Notes under the pieces: model-generated
Told to the model about the DNA's origin: nothing
The model's input: the letters and a program-made list of their open reading frames with translations, nothing else
The model's database searches: none
From: Candidatus Aminicenantota bacterium
GTDB taxonomy: Bacteria > Acidobacteriota > Aminicenantia > Aminicenantales > UBA4085
Direction: 5' to 3'
DNA length: 37,933 bases
Assembly (NCBI GenBank): GCA_017883285.1
Contig: JADGNV010000050.1
Coordinates: forward strand, 1-37,933
Translations under genes and position numbers: made by a program
Shown here: in pieces, positions 15,777-23,120 of the stretch
How the letters are laid out: the number at the start of each line of letters is the position of its first letter
Position numbering within the stretch: position 1 is the stretch's first letter

Positions 15777-18100
15777 GGCTGACCCGCGGCCGCCGGGCCG
15801 TGCTGTTTGTCCTGCTCGGAACGGTCCTGGCGGTCTGCGTGTCGTTCTACGTCCCCGTCTCCCGGCGGCGCCTCGATCCGATCCCCGTGATTTCCCTCCG
15901 CCTCGAAGACCGGGCGGGCGTTCTCCTGCGCGAGGTTCTCTCGGACGAAGGCGGCCGCTGCCGATGGGTCGGGCTGGCCGACATCTCCCCCTCTCTGCTC
16001 AAGGCCACGATCGCCGCCGAGGACCGACATTTCCTGACTCATCCCGGCGTGAACCCCTACGCCGTCGTTCGGGCCTTCGTCCAAAACCTCCGGAGCCGGC
16101 ACGTCGTCTCGGGCGCGTCGACCATCACCCAGCAGGTTGTTCGGAACATCACCCATTTCCGGCGGACGGTCTTCGCCAAGGTGCGGGAGGCGTGGCTGGC
16201 CGTCCGCCTGGAGCACACGCTGTCCAAGGACGAGATCCTCGTCCAATACCTGAATCGGATTTCCTATGGGAACCAGGCGCTCGGGATCGAGGCGGCCGCC
16301 CGCCTCTACTTCGACAAGCCCGCTTCAGACCTGAGCCTGGCCGAATCGGCGCTCCTCGCGACAATTCCGCGCGCGCCCTCGGAGCTGAATCCCTATCGCA
16401 AGCGAGCGGCCGCCCTAAAGCTTCAGCAGGAGCTGTTGCGGCGGATGCGGGACCAGGGCGACGTGCCGGCCGAAGAGATCGATCGGGCCCTCGGCGAAGT
16501 TCTCGTCTTGAAGCCGCCCTCGGAGAACTTCCGGGCGCCCCACTTCTGCGACATGGTCCTGGCCGGGATTCCGCCCGCCGAGCGCCGGGCGCTCTCCGTC
16601 ATCCGGACCACACTCGACGCCGGCCTCCAAGCGAAGGTCGAAAAGCTCCTGGCGGGGCACGTGGCCGCGATGGAAAAGAAAGGCATCACCAACGCCGCGG
16701 CTGTCGTCCTGGACAACGCCTCCGGCGAGATCTTAAGCCTGGCCGGGTCCCGCGATTTCTTCGACGATCGCGACGACGGCCAGGTGAACGGGGTAACGGC
16801 CCTCCGTCAGCCGGGCTCGACGATCAAGCCTTTCACATATGCCCTGGCGCTCGAAAAGGGCATGACCGCCGCCACCATCCTCGAGGACGTCCCCACCCAG
16901 TTCGCGACGCTCGAGGGGAATTTCGCGCCGGAGAACTACGACGAGAAGTACCACGGTCCGATCCGGCTGCGAAGCGCGCTGGCCAGCTCCTACAACATCC
17001 CGGCCGTGTCCGTCCTCCAGACGCTCGGCCCCGACCTTCTCTACCGGCGGCTCAAGGACCTCGAATTCGACAGCCTGCGCAAGCCCGCCGATTTCTACGG
17101 CGTGGGGCTGACGCTCGGGAACGGCGAGATCACGCTCCTCGAGCTCGCCCGGGGCTATGCTGCTTTCGCCCGGGGCGGGCTCTATCTCCGGGACGTTTCG
17201 ATCCGGGCGCTCCGGCGCAAGGACGGCAGGACGGCGGGTCCGCTTCCCTCTCCTCGAGCGCGGCGGGTTTTCAGTCCGCCGGTGGCGTATCTCATCACCC
17301 ACATCCTCGCCGACGGGGACGCCCGCGTCCCGACGTTCGGCTACAATTCCCCCTTGAGCTTCACGTTCCCGGCGGCGGCCAAGACCGGAACGTCGAAGGA
17401 CTTCCGGGACAACTGGACGGTCGGGTATACGCCCCGATTTACCGTCGGTGTGTGGGCCGGCAATTTCGACGGGCGGCCGATGGAAAACGTCTCGGGCATC
17501 TCCGGCGCCGGGCCGCTGTTCCGGGACATCATGCTCCTTCTGAACGAGAGCCGCAAAGAGCCGTTCGCCGAGTCCCCCGGCCTCGTCCACGCCCCGGTCT
17601 GTCCGGAGTCGGGCCTTCGCCCTTCGACCCGCTGCCCCCATTCCATCGACGAGATCTTCATCGTCGGCACGGAGCCCTCGGCCCCGTGCCGGCTTCCCCA
17701 CCGGAAGTCTGCGACGACCAGGTCGTCTTTGACGACCGAGTCGACCGGGTCGTCCGCGATGACCGGGGCATCCGCGACGACCGGGTCGCCGATCGTCCGG
17801 GGCCCGAACGTCCCGAAATCCGTTCTGACCATCGTCGTCCCTCAGGACGGCGACATTTTCAAGCTCGATCCCATTCTGCGCCGGGCTTACCAGACCCTCA
17901 CCTTGCAGGTCCGCCTCGCCGAAGGGACCGACGTCCGGACGATCGAATGGTGGATCGACGGCCGGAAGGTCGCGGCGGTCGGGCCGCCCTTCCGTTTCTC
18001 CTGGAATCTCGCGCCCGGTTCTTATACAATAAGGGCCCGCGGCCTTGCCGCGGGAGGTGTTCTCGAGAGCCCGCCGGTGAAGGTCCAGGTCCTTTTATGA
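15773..18100 (+). CDS. pbpC: Penicillin-binding protein 1C carrying an in-frame palindromic repeat insert
   Basis: A 775-residue bifunctional peptidoglycan synthase-like protein anchored by one N-terminal helix (about 8-27). The glycosyltransferase domain has catalytic E83 in AAEDRHFLTHPG. The transpeptidase domain has S349-T-I-K352, S406-Y-N408 and K537-T-G-T540. The C-terminal BiPBP_C domain occupies about 690-775. The ATG overlaps the stop of the A2M gene, the conserved A2M-PBP1C pairing. Between the transpeptidase tail with its cysteines (CPESGLRPSTRCPH) and the BiPBP_C domain lies a Ser/Thr-rich linker encoded by a 9-bp-periodic repeat; residues 646-661 are identical to a stretch in the UvrD helicase near the window end. 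The insert sits between domains, so function is probably kept. Confidence 0.94.
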   Translation: MRLTRGRRAVLFVLLGTVLAVCVSFYVPVSRRRLDPIPVISLRLEDRAGVLLREVLSDEGGRCRWVGLADISPSLLKATIAAEDRHFLTHPGVNPYAVVRAFVQNLRSRHVVSGASTITQQVVRNITHFRRTVFAKVREAWLAVRLEHTLSKDEILVQYLNRISYGNQALGIEAAARLYFDKPASDLSLAESALLATIPRAPSELNPYRKRAAALKLQQELLRRMRDQGDVPAEEIDRALGEVLVLKPPSENFRAPHFCDMVLAGIPPAERRALSVIRTTLDAGLQAKVEKLLAGHVAAMEKKGITNAAAVVLDNASGEILSLAGSRDFFDDRDDGQVNGVTALRQPGSTIKPFTYALALEKGMTAATILEDVPTQFATLEGNFAPENYDEKYHGPIRLRSALASSYNIPAVSVLQTLGPDLLYRRLKDLEFDSLRKPADFYGVGLTLGNGEITLLELARGYAAFARGGLYLRDVSIRALRRKDGRTAGPLPSPRARRVFSPPVAYLITHILADGDARVPTFGYNSPLSFTFPAAAKTGTSKDFRDNWTVGYTPRFTVGVWAGNFDGRPMENVSGISGAGPLFRDIMLLLNESRKEPFAESPGLVHAPVCPESGLRPSTRCPHSIDEIFIVGTEPSAPCRLPHRKSATTRSSLTTESTGSSAMTGASATTGSPIVRGPNVPKSVLTIVVPQDGDIFKLDPILRRAYQTLTLQVRLAEGTDVRTIEWWIDGRKVAAVGPPFRFSWNLAPGSYTIRARGLAAGGVLESPPVKVQVLL
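17707..17798. repeat. Palindromic 9/18-bp periodic repeat, copy in pbpC
   Basis: From 17713 the sequence divides into 9-mers alternating between GACGACCRG-like and GTCGTCCGC-like units. Each pair forms a 7-bp palindrome around one base (GACGACC-A-GGTCGTC at 17713-17727, GATGACC-G-GGGCATC at 17758-17772, GACGACC-G-GGTCGCC at 17776-17790), plus a 24-bp palindrome at 17731-17754. Bases 17707-17756 are identical to 36119-36168. It is in frame and encodes Ser/Thr-rich triplets (TTR-SSL-TTE-STG-SSA). Confidence 0.85.
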
Positions 18101-18205
18101 CGCCGACCCCCGGACCGGGCCGTTGGGAGGAGGTCCCCGCATGAGGCGACGCAAGGCCCTGTTCGCGCTTGGCGCCCTGGGCGCGGTCGCGCCCCAGTGG
18201 CTCGC

Positions 18206-18252
18206 CGGACGACCCGGTCGTCGTGGACAACCCGGTTGTCGCGGACAATCGA
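18206..18252. repeat. Palindromic 9/18-bp periodic repeat, inverted copy upstream of ridA
   Basis: Read on the minus strand this is the same family as in pbpC and uvrD (units GACAACCGG, GTTGTCCAC, GACGACCGG, GTCGTCCGG). On the plus strand it gives two perfect 15-bp palindromes: GACGACC-C-GGTCGTC (18208-18222) and GACAACC-C-GGTTGTC (18226-18240). The second differs from the first by paired changes in both arms. The array ends directly before the AAGGAG ribosome site of ridA. Confidence 0.8.
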
Positions 18253-18266
18253 CAAGGAGTCAACGC

Positions 18267-18647
18267 ATGAAGAAAGAAGTCAAGACCGACAAGGCCCCCC
18301 AGCCCATCGGCCCCTATTCCCAGGGCATCATCGCCAACGGCTTCGTGTTCTGCTCGGGCCAGATCCCGATCGTCCCCGAAACGAACAGCCTTCTCACCGG
18401 CCCGATCGAAGAGCAGACCCGCCAGGTCCTCAAGAACGTGGCCGCGGTCCTTGACGCGGCCGGCTCCTCGCTCGACGACGTGGTGAAGACGACGGTCTTC
18501 CTTCAGGACATGAACGATTTCGCGGCCATGAACAAAGTCTACGGCGAAGCCTTCAAGACCCCGTTCCCGGCCCGCGCCGCCGTCCAGGCGGCCCGCCTCC
18601 CCCGGGACGTCAAGGTGGAGATCGAGGTCGTCGCCCTCGTGAAGTGA
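18267..18647 (+). CDS. ridA: RidA/YjgF/UK114 family enamine-imine deaminase
   Basis: A 126-residue cytoplasmic trimeric deaminase that hydrolyses reactive 2-aminoacrylate-type enamines/imines to keto acids. The family signature PARAAVQAARLPRDVKVEIE contains the substrate-binding arginine R103 and conserved E120; KAPQPIGPYSQG and FCSGQIP near the N-terminus are also typical. The chosen ATG has AAGGAG (18254-18259) at good spacing. An in-frame ATG at 18141 with a stronger GGAGGAGGT site would add 42 residues that begin like an export signal and continue through the palindromic repeat; family length argues for 18267. Position between pbpC and fmdB/hyuAB suggests co-transcription with amide/hydantoin metabolism. 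Confidence 0.94.
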   Translation: MKKEVKTDKAPQPIGPYSQGIIANGFVFCSGQIPIVPETNSLLTGPIEEQTRQVLKNVAAVLDAAGSSLDDVVKTTVFLQDMNDFAAMNKVYGEAFKTPFPARAAVQAARLPRDVKVEIEVVALVK

Positions 18648-18686
18648 TCTCGATTTCCGAATACGGGATCGGCCGCGAGACCCACC

Positions 18687-18905
18687 ATGCCCCTTTACGA
18701 ATTCTGCTGCCAAGCCTGCCACCGGCGCTTCGAATCCCTCGTCCGGATCGGAGGGGAGCCGGATGTCCGCTGCCCTCATTGCGGAGCGGCCGGGGTCCGC
18801 AAGCTCCTTTCGGCCTTTGGCATCGGCGGGGGAGCGAGCCGGATCAAGGCCTCCGGGAGCGGCTGCTCCTCGTGCTCGAGCTCGTCCTGCAGCACCTGCC
18901 ACTGA
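18687..18905 (+). CDS. FmdB-type small zinc-ribbon protein
   Basis: A 72-residue protein with the FmdB/CxxC_CXXC_SSSS pattern. MPLYEFCCQAC begins with a CxxC pair (C8, C11), a second pair CPHC (C29, C32) completes a zinc ribbon, and the tail is Ser/Cys-rich (GCSSCSSSSCSTCH). The founding member was described as a putative regulator next to formamidase, and such genes often neighbour amide-hydrolysing enzymes; here it lies 14 bp before hyuA. The molecular function is not established. It is too short to contain anything other than the ribbon and a flexible tail. Confidence 0.88.
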   Translation: MPLYEFCCQACHRRFESLVRIGGEPDVRCPHCGAAGVRKLLSAFGIGGGASRIKASGSGCSSCSSSSCSTCH

Positions 18906-18918
18906 TCGCCGGACCGAG

Positions 18919-20919
18919 ATGAAGGACATCCGGATCGGGATCGATACCGGCGGCACATTCACGGACTTCGTGATCTTCGCCGGAGGCCGCGTCCTCACCC
19001 TCAAGCTGCCCTCCACGCCGGCGGACCCGTCCCGGGCCATCCTCCAGGGCCTGGGCGAATTCCTCGAGAAGGGCGGCGCTCCGACGGTCATCCACGGAAC
19101 GACCGTCGCGACGAACGCCCTTCTCGAGCGCAAGGGCGCCCGGATCGCGCTCATTACAACGCGCGGATTCGAGGACGTCCTGGCCATCGGCCGCCAGACC
19201 CGCCGACACCTCTACAGCCTCCGGGGCGAGCGGCGGGCGCCGATCGTCGAACCCGGGATGAGCTTCGGCCTGGACGAGCGGATGACGGCCGGCGGCGAAT
19301 CCGTCCGCTCCCCGAGGCGGGCGGAGATCCGGGCCGTCCTCGACCGGATCGCGGCGCGCGGCGCGGAGGCCGTGGCCGTCTCCCTCATCAACGCCTACGC
19401 CGATCCCCGGCACGAGGACCTCGTGGCCGAGGAGATCCGCAAGCGCGGCGGACTGGCCTCGATCTCGAGCCGCCTCCTGCCCGAGTACCGGGAATACGAG
19501 CGGACGTCCACGACCGCGGTCAACGCCTATCTCATGCCGATTCTCCACCGCTATCTTTCCTCCCTCGAACAAAACATCGGCCGGGCGGAGCTCCGGATCA
19601 TGCAGTCCAACGAAGGCTACATCTCCGCGGCCAAGGCCAAGGCCGAGCCGATCCGAACCGCGCTGTCGGGTCCGGCGGGAGGCGCCGTCGCTTCGCTCCA
19701 CATCGCCCGGGCCGCGGGCTTCCCGAACGTGGTCAGCTTCGACATGGGGGGAACCTCGACCGACGTTTCTTTGATCGAGGGTCGGCTCCGGCGAACGAGC
19801 GAAAACGCGATCGGCGACTTTCCGGTGCGCGTGCCGATCATCGACATCCATTCCGTGGGCGCGGGGGGAGGCTCGATCGCCTCGGTGGACTCCGCGGGCT
19901 CGCTCCGGGTCGGGCCCCGGAGCGCCGGCGCCGAGCCGGGACCGGCCTGCTACGGCCGGGGCGAGCTTCCGACCGTCACCGACGCCAACCTCATCCTGGG
20001 CCGCATCGATCCGGATTTCTTCCTGGGCGGCAAGATGAAGATCTTGCCCGAGCGAAGCTTCGCGGCCGTGGGCCGGATCGCGGTCGCGATCGGAAAATCC
20101 GTCCTCGCCACCGCCCAGGGCATCGTCGATGTGGCCAACATCAACATGGAGAAGGCCATCCGGGTCATCTCCATCGAACGCGGCTTCGACCCCCGCGAGT
20201 TCGCCCTGTTCTCTTTCGGGGGGGCCGGCGGCATGCACGCCGCCGACATGGCCTCCCACCTCCAGATGAAGGCCGTCCTCGTGCCGGCCAACGCCGGCGT
20301 CCTCTCGGCGTTCGGCCTTCTCCTAGCCGACTCCGTCAAGGACTATTCGCGGTCCGTCCTCCGGACCCTCGACCGCGTCCGGGCGGCCGAGCTCGACCGC
20401 CTTTTCCGCGAGTTCGAGCGGCGGGGCCTGCGGGACATGAAGGAGGACGGCTTCGGGCCGGAGGCGGTTGTCTTCGAGAAGTCCCTGGACATGCGGTACC
20501 TGGGGCAATCCTATGAGATCAACCTCCCCTACCGCGGCCGGCCGATCGAGACCCTGCGATCCGAATTCAACCGCCGGCACCGGAAATTGTATTCCTACAT
20601 CCATCCCGACGCCCCGGTCGAGATCGTCAACGTCCGATTGAAGGTCCGCGGCCTGACCCCGAAATTCAAGCTGCGGAAGATCGCCCCCCCCCGGTCGGCC
20701 GATCCCGGCCGGGCGGTCCTGAAACGGCAGCCCCTTCATTACCGAGGGCGCGCCTTCCGGGCCGAGGTTTACGACCGGGCGGGGCTCGTCCCCGGTGTTC
20801 GCCTCCGGGGTCCGGCCCTGGTCGCGGACTTCGGGTCGACGACCTTCCTGCCGCCCGGCTTCAGCCTCCGCGTGGACCCCTATCTGAACCTCATCCTCCG
20901 CGAGGACGGCCGCCGATGA
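18919..20919 (+). CDS. hyuA: Hydantoinase/oxoprolinase subunit A (HyuA family)
   Basis: A 666-residue protein of the hydantoinase A/5-oxoprolinase/acetone carboxylase family. The actin-like ATP-binding N-terminal domain starts at once with RIGIDTGGTFTDFVIF, followed by HGTTVATNALLERKGARIALITTRGFED. The central domain has SGPAGGAVASLHIA, SFDMGGTSTDVSLI and SVGAGGGSIASVD, and a further conserved stretch is ERGFDPREFALFSFGGAGGMHA. With HyuB it should carry out ATP-dependent opening of a cyclic amide (hydantoin or 5-oxoproline) or a related carboxylation; the substrate cannot be decided from sequence. The ATG at 18919 is chosen because the family begins here; the open frame upstream overlaps fmdB. 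It overlaps hyuB by 4 bp. Confidence 0.94.
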   Translation: MKDIRIGIDTGGTFTDFVIFAGGRVLTLKLPSTPADPSRAILQGLGEFLEKGGAPTVIHGTTVATNALLERKGARIALITTRGFEDVLAIGRQTRRHLYSLRGERRAPIVEPGMSFGLDERMTAGGESVRSPRRAEIRAVLDRIAARGAEAVAVSLINAYADPRHEDLVAEEIRKRGGLASISSRLLPEYREYERTSTTAVNAYLMPILHRYLSSLEQNIGRAELRIMQSNEGYISAAKAKAEPIRTALSGPAGGAVASLHIARAAGFPNVVSFDMGGTSTDVSLIEGRLRRTSENAIGDFPVRVPIIDIHSVGAGGGSIASVDSAGSLRVGPRSAGAEPGPACYGRGELPTVTDANLILGRIDPDFFLGGKMKILPERSFAAVGRIAVAIGKSVLATAQGIVDVANINMEKAIRVISIERGFDPREFALFSFGGAGGMHAADMASHLQMKAVLVPANAGVLSAFGLLLADSVKDYSRSVLRTLDRVRAAELDRLFREFERRGLRDMKEDGFGPEAVVFEKSLDMRYLGQSYEINLPYRGRPIETLRSEFNRRHRKLYSYIHPDAPVEIVNVRLKVRGLTPKFKLRKIAPPRSADPGRAVLKRQPLHYRGRAFRAEVYDRAGLVPGVRLRGPALVADFGSTTFLPPGFSLRVDPYLNLILREDGRR

Positions 20920-22496
20920 GGACCTTCGACCCGATCGAAATCGAAATCTTCAAGAACACGTTCGTCTCCATCGCGGAGGAGATGGGCGCCGTCCTCGGCC
21001 GGACGGCCCTGTCGCCCAACATCAAGGAGCGCAAGGATTTCTCCTGCGCCCTCTTCAATCGGAAGGGCGAGACGCTGGCCCAGGGCTCGCACATCCCGGT
21101 CCACCTCGGGGCCATGCCCCTCTCGGTCCAGGCCGCTCTCCGGGCCATGACGTTCGCCGACAACGACCTCGTCCTCCTCAACGACCCCTACCACGGCGGC
21201 ACGCATCTGCCCGACATCACCTGCATCGCCCCGGTCTTCATCGACGGCCGCCTCGAGTTCTTCGCCGCGAACCGGGCCCACCATTCCGACGTGGGCGGCA
21301 TGTCGCCCGGCAGCATGCCGCTCGCCACTGAGATCTTCCAGGAGGGGCTCATCCTCCCGCCGCTCAAGATCGTGAGCCGAGGCCGCCTCGACGATGAGCT
21401 CCTGCGGCTCATCCTGGCCAACGTCCGCACGCCCGAGGAGCGCAAGGGCGACCTCCTGGCCCAGATCGCGGCCTGCGAGAAGGGCAAGCAGAGGATCCGC
21501 GAAGCGGTCCGGAAATACGGCCGGGCCAAGATCTCGTGCTACGCCGACCTGATCCAGGACTACACCGAGGCTTTCCTCCGCAAAACGATCCGCGAGATCC
21601 CCGACGGCGATTACAGTTTCGCCGACCATCTCGACGACGACGGGATCACGGAGGCGCCGGTAAAAATCGCGGTCACGATCCGCATACGGGGTAGCCGGGC
21701 CGTCGTTGATTTCCGCGGCTCGTCGCTCCAGGTCCGGGGCGGGGTCAACGCCAACGCGGCCGTCACCCTCTCCGCCGTCCTCTACGTCTTCCGCTCGCTG
21801 ATCGAGGAGGACATCCCGTTCAACACCGGTCTGATGCGGCCGATCGACATCATCGCCCCCCCGGGCCTAATCGTCAGCGCCCAGTTTCCTGCCGCTACCG
21901 CGGCTGGGAACGTCGAGACGTCGCAGCGGATCGTGGACGTCCTGCTGGGAGCGCTGGCCCGGGCCATCCCCGACCGGATCCCGGCCGCGAGCTCGGGGAC
22001 GATGAACAACATCGCCCTCGGCGGATACGATCCGGCAAGGAAGCGGAATTTTGCGTATTACGAAACGATCGGCGGGGGCATGGGCGCGAGCCTCGACCTT
22101 CCGGGACTGAGCGGCGTCCACACCCACATGACGAACTCGCTCAATACGCCCCTCGAAGCGCTCGAGCACTATTTTCCGTTCCGCATCCGCCGCTACGCCC
22201 TGCGGCGGGGGTCGGGCGGGGCGGGCCGGAACGCGGGCGGGGACGGCCTCGTCCGCGAATACGAATTCGCCCTTCCGGCCGACGTCACCATCCTGTCCGA
22301 ACGCCGGACCTTCGCCCCGTACGGCCTGCGGGGCGGCCGGCCGGGTGTTCCGGGCCGCAATACGCTCATCACGGCCGGCCGGGCGGTCCGCCTGAAGTCC
22401 AAGGCCAGCTTCCGGGTCGAGCCCGGGGACGTCCTCCGCATCGAAACACCGGGAGGCGGCGGCTACGGTCCGCCGCCGAAGAGGAAAAGGAAATGA
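20916..22496 (+). CDS. hyuB: Hydantoinase/oxoprolinase subunit B (HyuB family)
   Basis: A 526-residue partner of HyuA, starting inside its stop codon (ATGA). Family landmarks are DPIEIEIFKNTFVSIAEEMG at the start, ERKDFSCALFNRKGE, LNDPYHGGTHLPDITCIAPVF, VDFRGSSLQVRGGVNANAAVT, the glycine-rich YETIGGGMGAS and THMTNSLNTPLEALE region, and a C-terminal ETPGGGGYGPP. Length is the usual one. The two subunits are normally an obligate complex. The gene overlaps the next one (an outer-membrane barrel) by 4 bp, which ties this metabolic pair to envelope genes in one transcript. Confidence 0.94.
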   Translation: MRTFDPIEIEIFKNTFVSIAEEMGAVLGRTALSPNIKERKDFSCALFNRKGETLAQGSHIPVHLGAMPLSVQAALRAMTFADNDLVLLNDPYHGGTHLPDITCIAPVFIDGRLEFFAANRAHHSDVGGMSPGSMPLATEIFQEGLILPPLKIVSRGRLDDELLRLILANVRTPEERKGDLLAQIAACEKGKQRIREAVRKYGRAKISCYADLIQDYTEAFLRKTIREIPDGDYSFADHLDDDGITEAPVKIAVTIRIRGSRAVVDFRGSSLQVRGGVNANAAVTLSAVLYVFRSLIEEDIPFNTGLMRPIDIIAPPGLIVSAQFPAATAAGNVETSQRIVDVLLGALARAIPDRIPAASSGTMNNIALGGYDPARKRNFAYYETIGGGMGASLDLPGLSGVHTHMTNSLNTPLEALEHYFPFRIRRYALRRGSGGAGRNAGGDGLVREYEFALPADVTILSERRTFAPYGLRGGRPGVPGRNTLITAGRAVRLKSKASFRVEPGDVLRIETPGGGGYGPPPKRKRK

Positions 22497-23119
22497 CCAA
22501 GAGAATCGCCGTCATCCTGGCCGCGCTCCTCCTGCCGGCGGCGGCCGCCGAAGCGGCCTTCCATCTCGGGCTCCGGGGCGGGTACGCCCTGTTCATGGAC
22601 AAGAGCTACGCCGGCGCGCCCGCCTACGGGCTGAGCCTGGGATTCGACCTCACCCGCAATCTTAGCCTGGAGCTCAGCGGCACGCGCTTCGAGAGTTCCG
22701 TAACCGCTTCGGCCGACGGCCTGAGCGCGGGGCGGCTGGCCCTGATGCCCCTCGAGATCGCGGTCGAAGCCCGATTCCCGCTCGGCGACGGGAAACTCGC
22801 GGCCTTCGGCGGCTTCGGCGGAGGGTTCGGCTTCACCTCCTTCACGTTAGATTCGACCTCCGCGGCGGGCTGGACCGCGGTGGGCTTTGCCGTCGCCGAA
22901 AAAGTGCAGTCCACGGCCTGCCTGTGCGCGGCCGCCGGTCTCGAGTACGCCGTGAGCCGGACTTCGGTCCTGCGCCTGGAGGCGCGTTATCGCCTGATGA
23001 AGCCGTCGGGGACCTGGTCGATCACGGACCTCCTCAGCGGCGAAAAGATTTCGGGAACGCTGGACAAATTGAGCCTGGATTCGCTTACGATCGGCCTGGC
23101 CGTCCGGATGGGGTTGTAA
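22493..23119 (+). CDS. Small outer-membrane beta-barrel protein
   Basis: A 208-residue protein with a signal peptide (MTKRIAVILAALLLPAAAAEA) and then alternating amphipathic strands rich in Gly and aromatic residues: FHLGLRGGYALF, AYGLSLGFDLTRNLSLELSG, LAAFGGFGGGFGFTSF, SVLRLEARYRLM, and a terminal LTIGLAVRMGL. This is the pattern of an eight-stranded OmpA/OmpW-like barrel. No specific function can be named. The start overlaps the hyuB stop by 4 bp and the next gene begins 1 bp after its stop, so it is translated as part of the cluster. Confidence 0.8.
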   Translation: MTKRIAVILAALLLPAAAAEAAFHLGLRGGYALFMDKSYAGAPAYGLSLGFDLTRNLSLELSGTRFESSVTASADGLSAGRLALMPLEIAVEARFPLGDGKLAAFGGFGGGFGFTSFTLDSTSAAGWTAVGFAVAEKVQSTACLCAAAGLEYAVSRTSVLRLEARYRLMKPSGTWSITDLLSGEKISGTLDKLSLDSLTIGLAVRMGL

Positions 23120-23120
23120 C

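Noticed and set aside
17707-17798. CRISPR-like array
   Set aside because: The units are 9-18 bp with 3-nt spacers, inside a coding frame, with no unique spacers and no cas genes in the window.
20683-20692. Run of C residues in hyuA as a phase-variation tract
   Set aside because: The tract is short, the frame reads through normally in conserved sequence, and runs of this length are common in GC-rich DNA.
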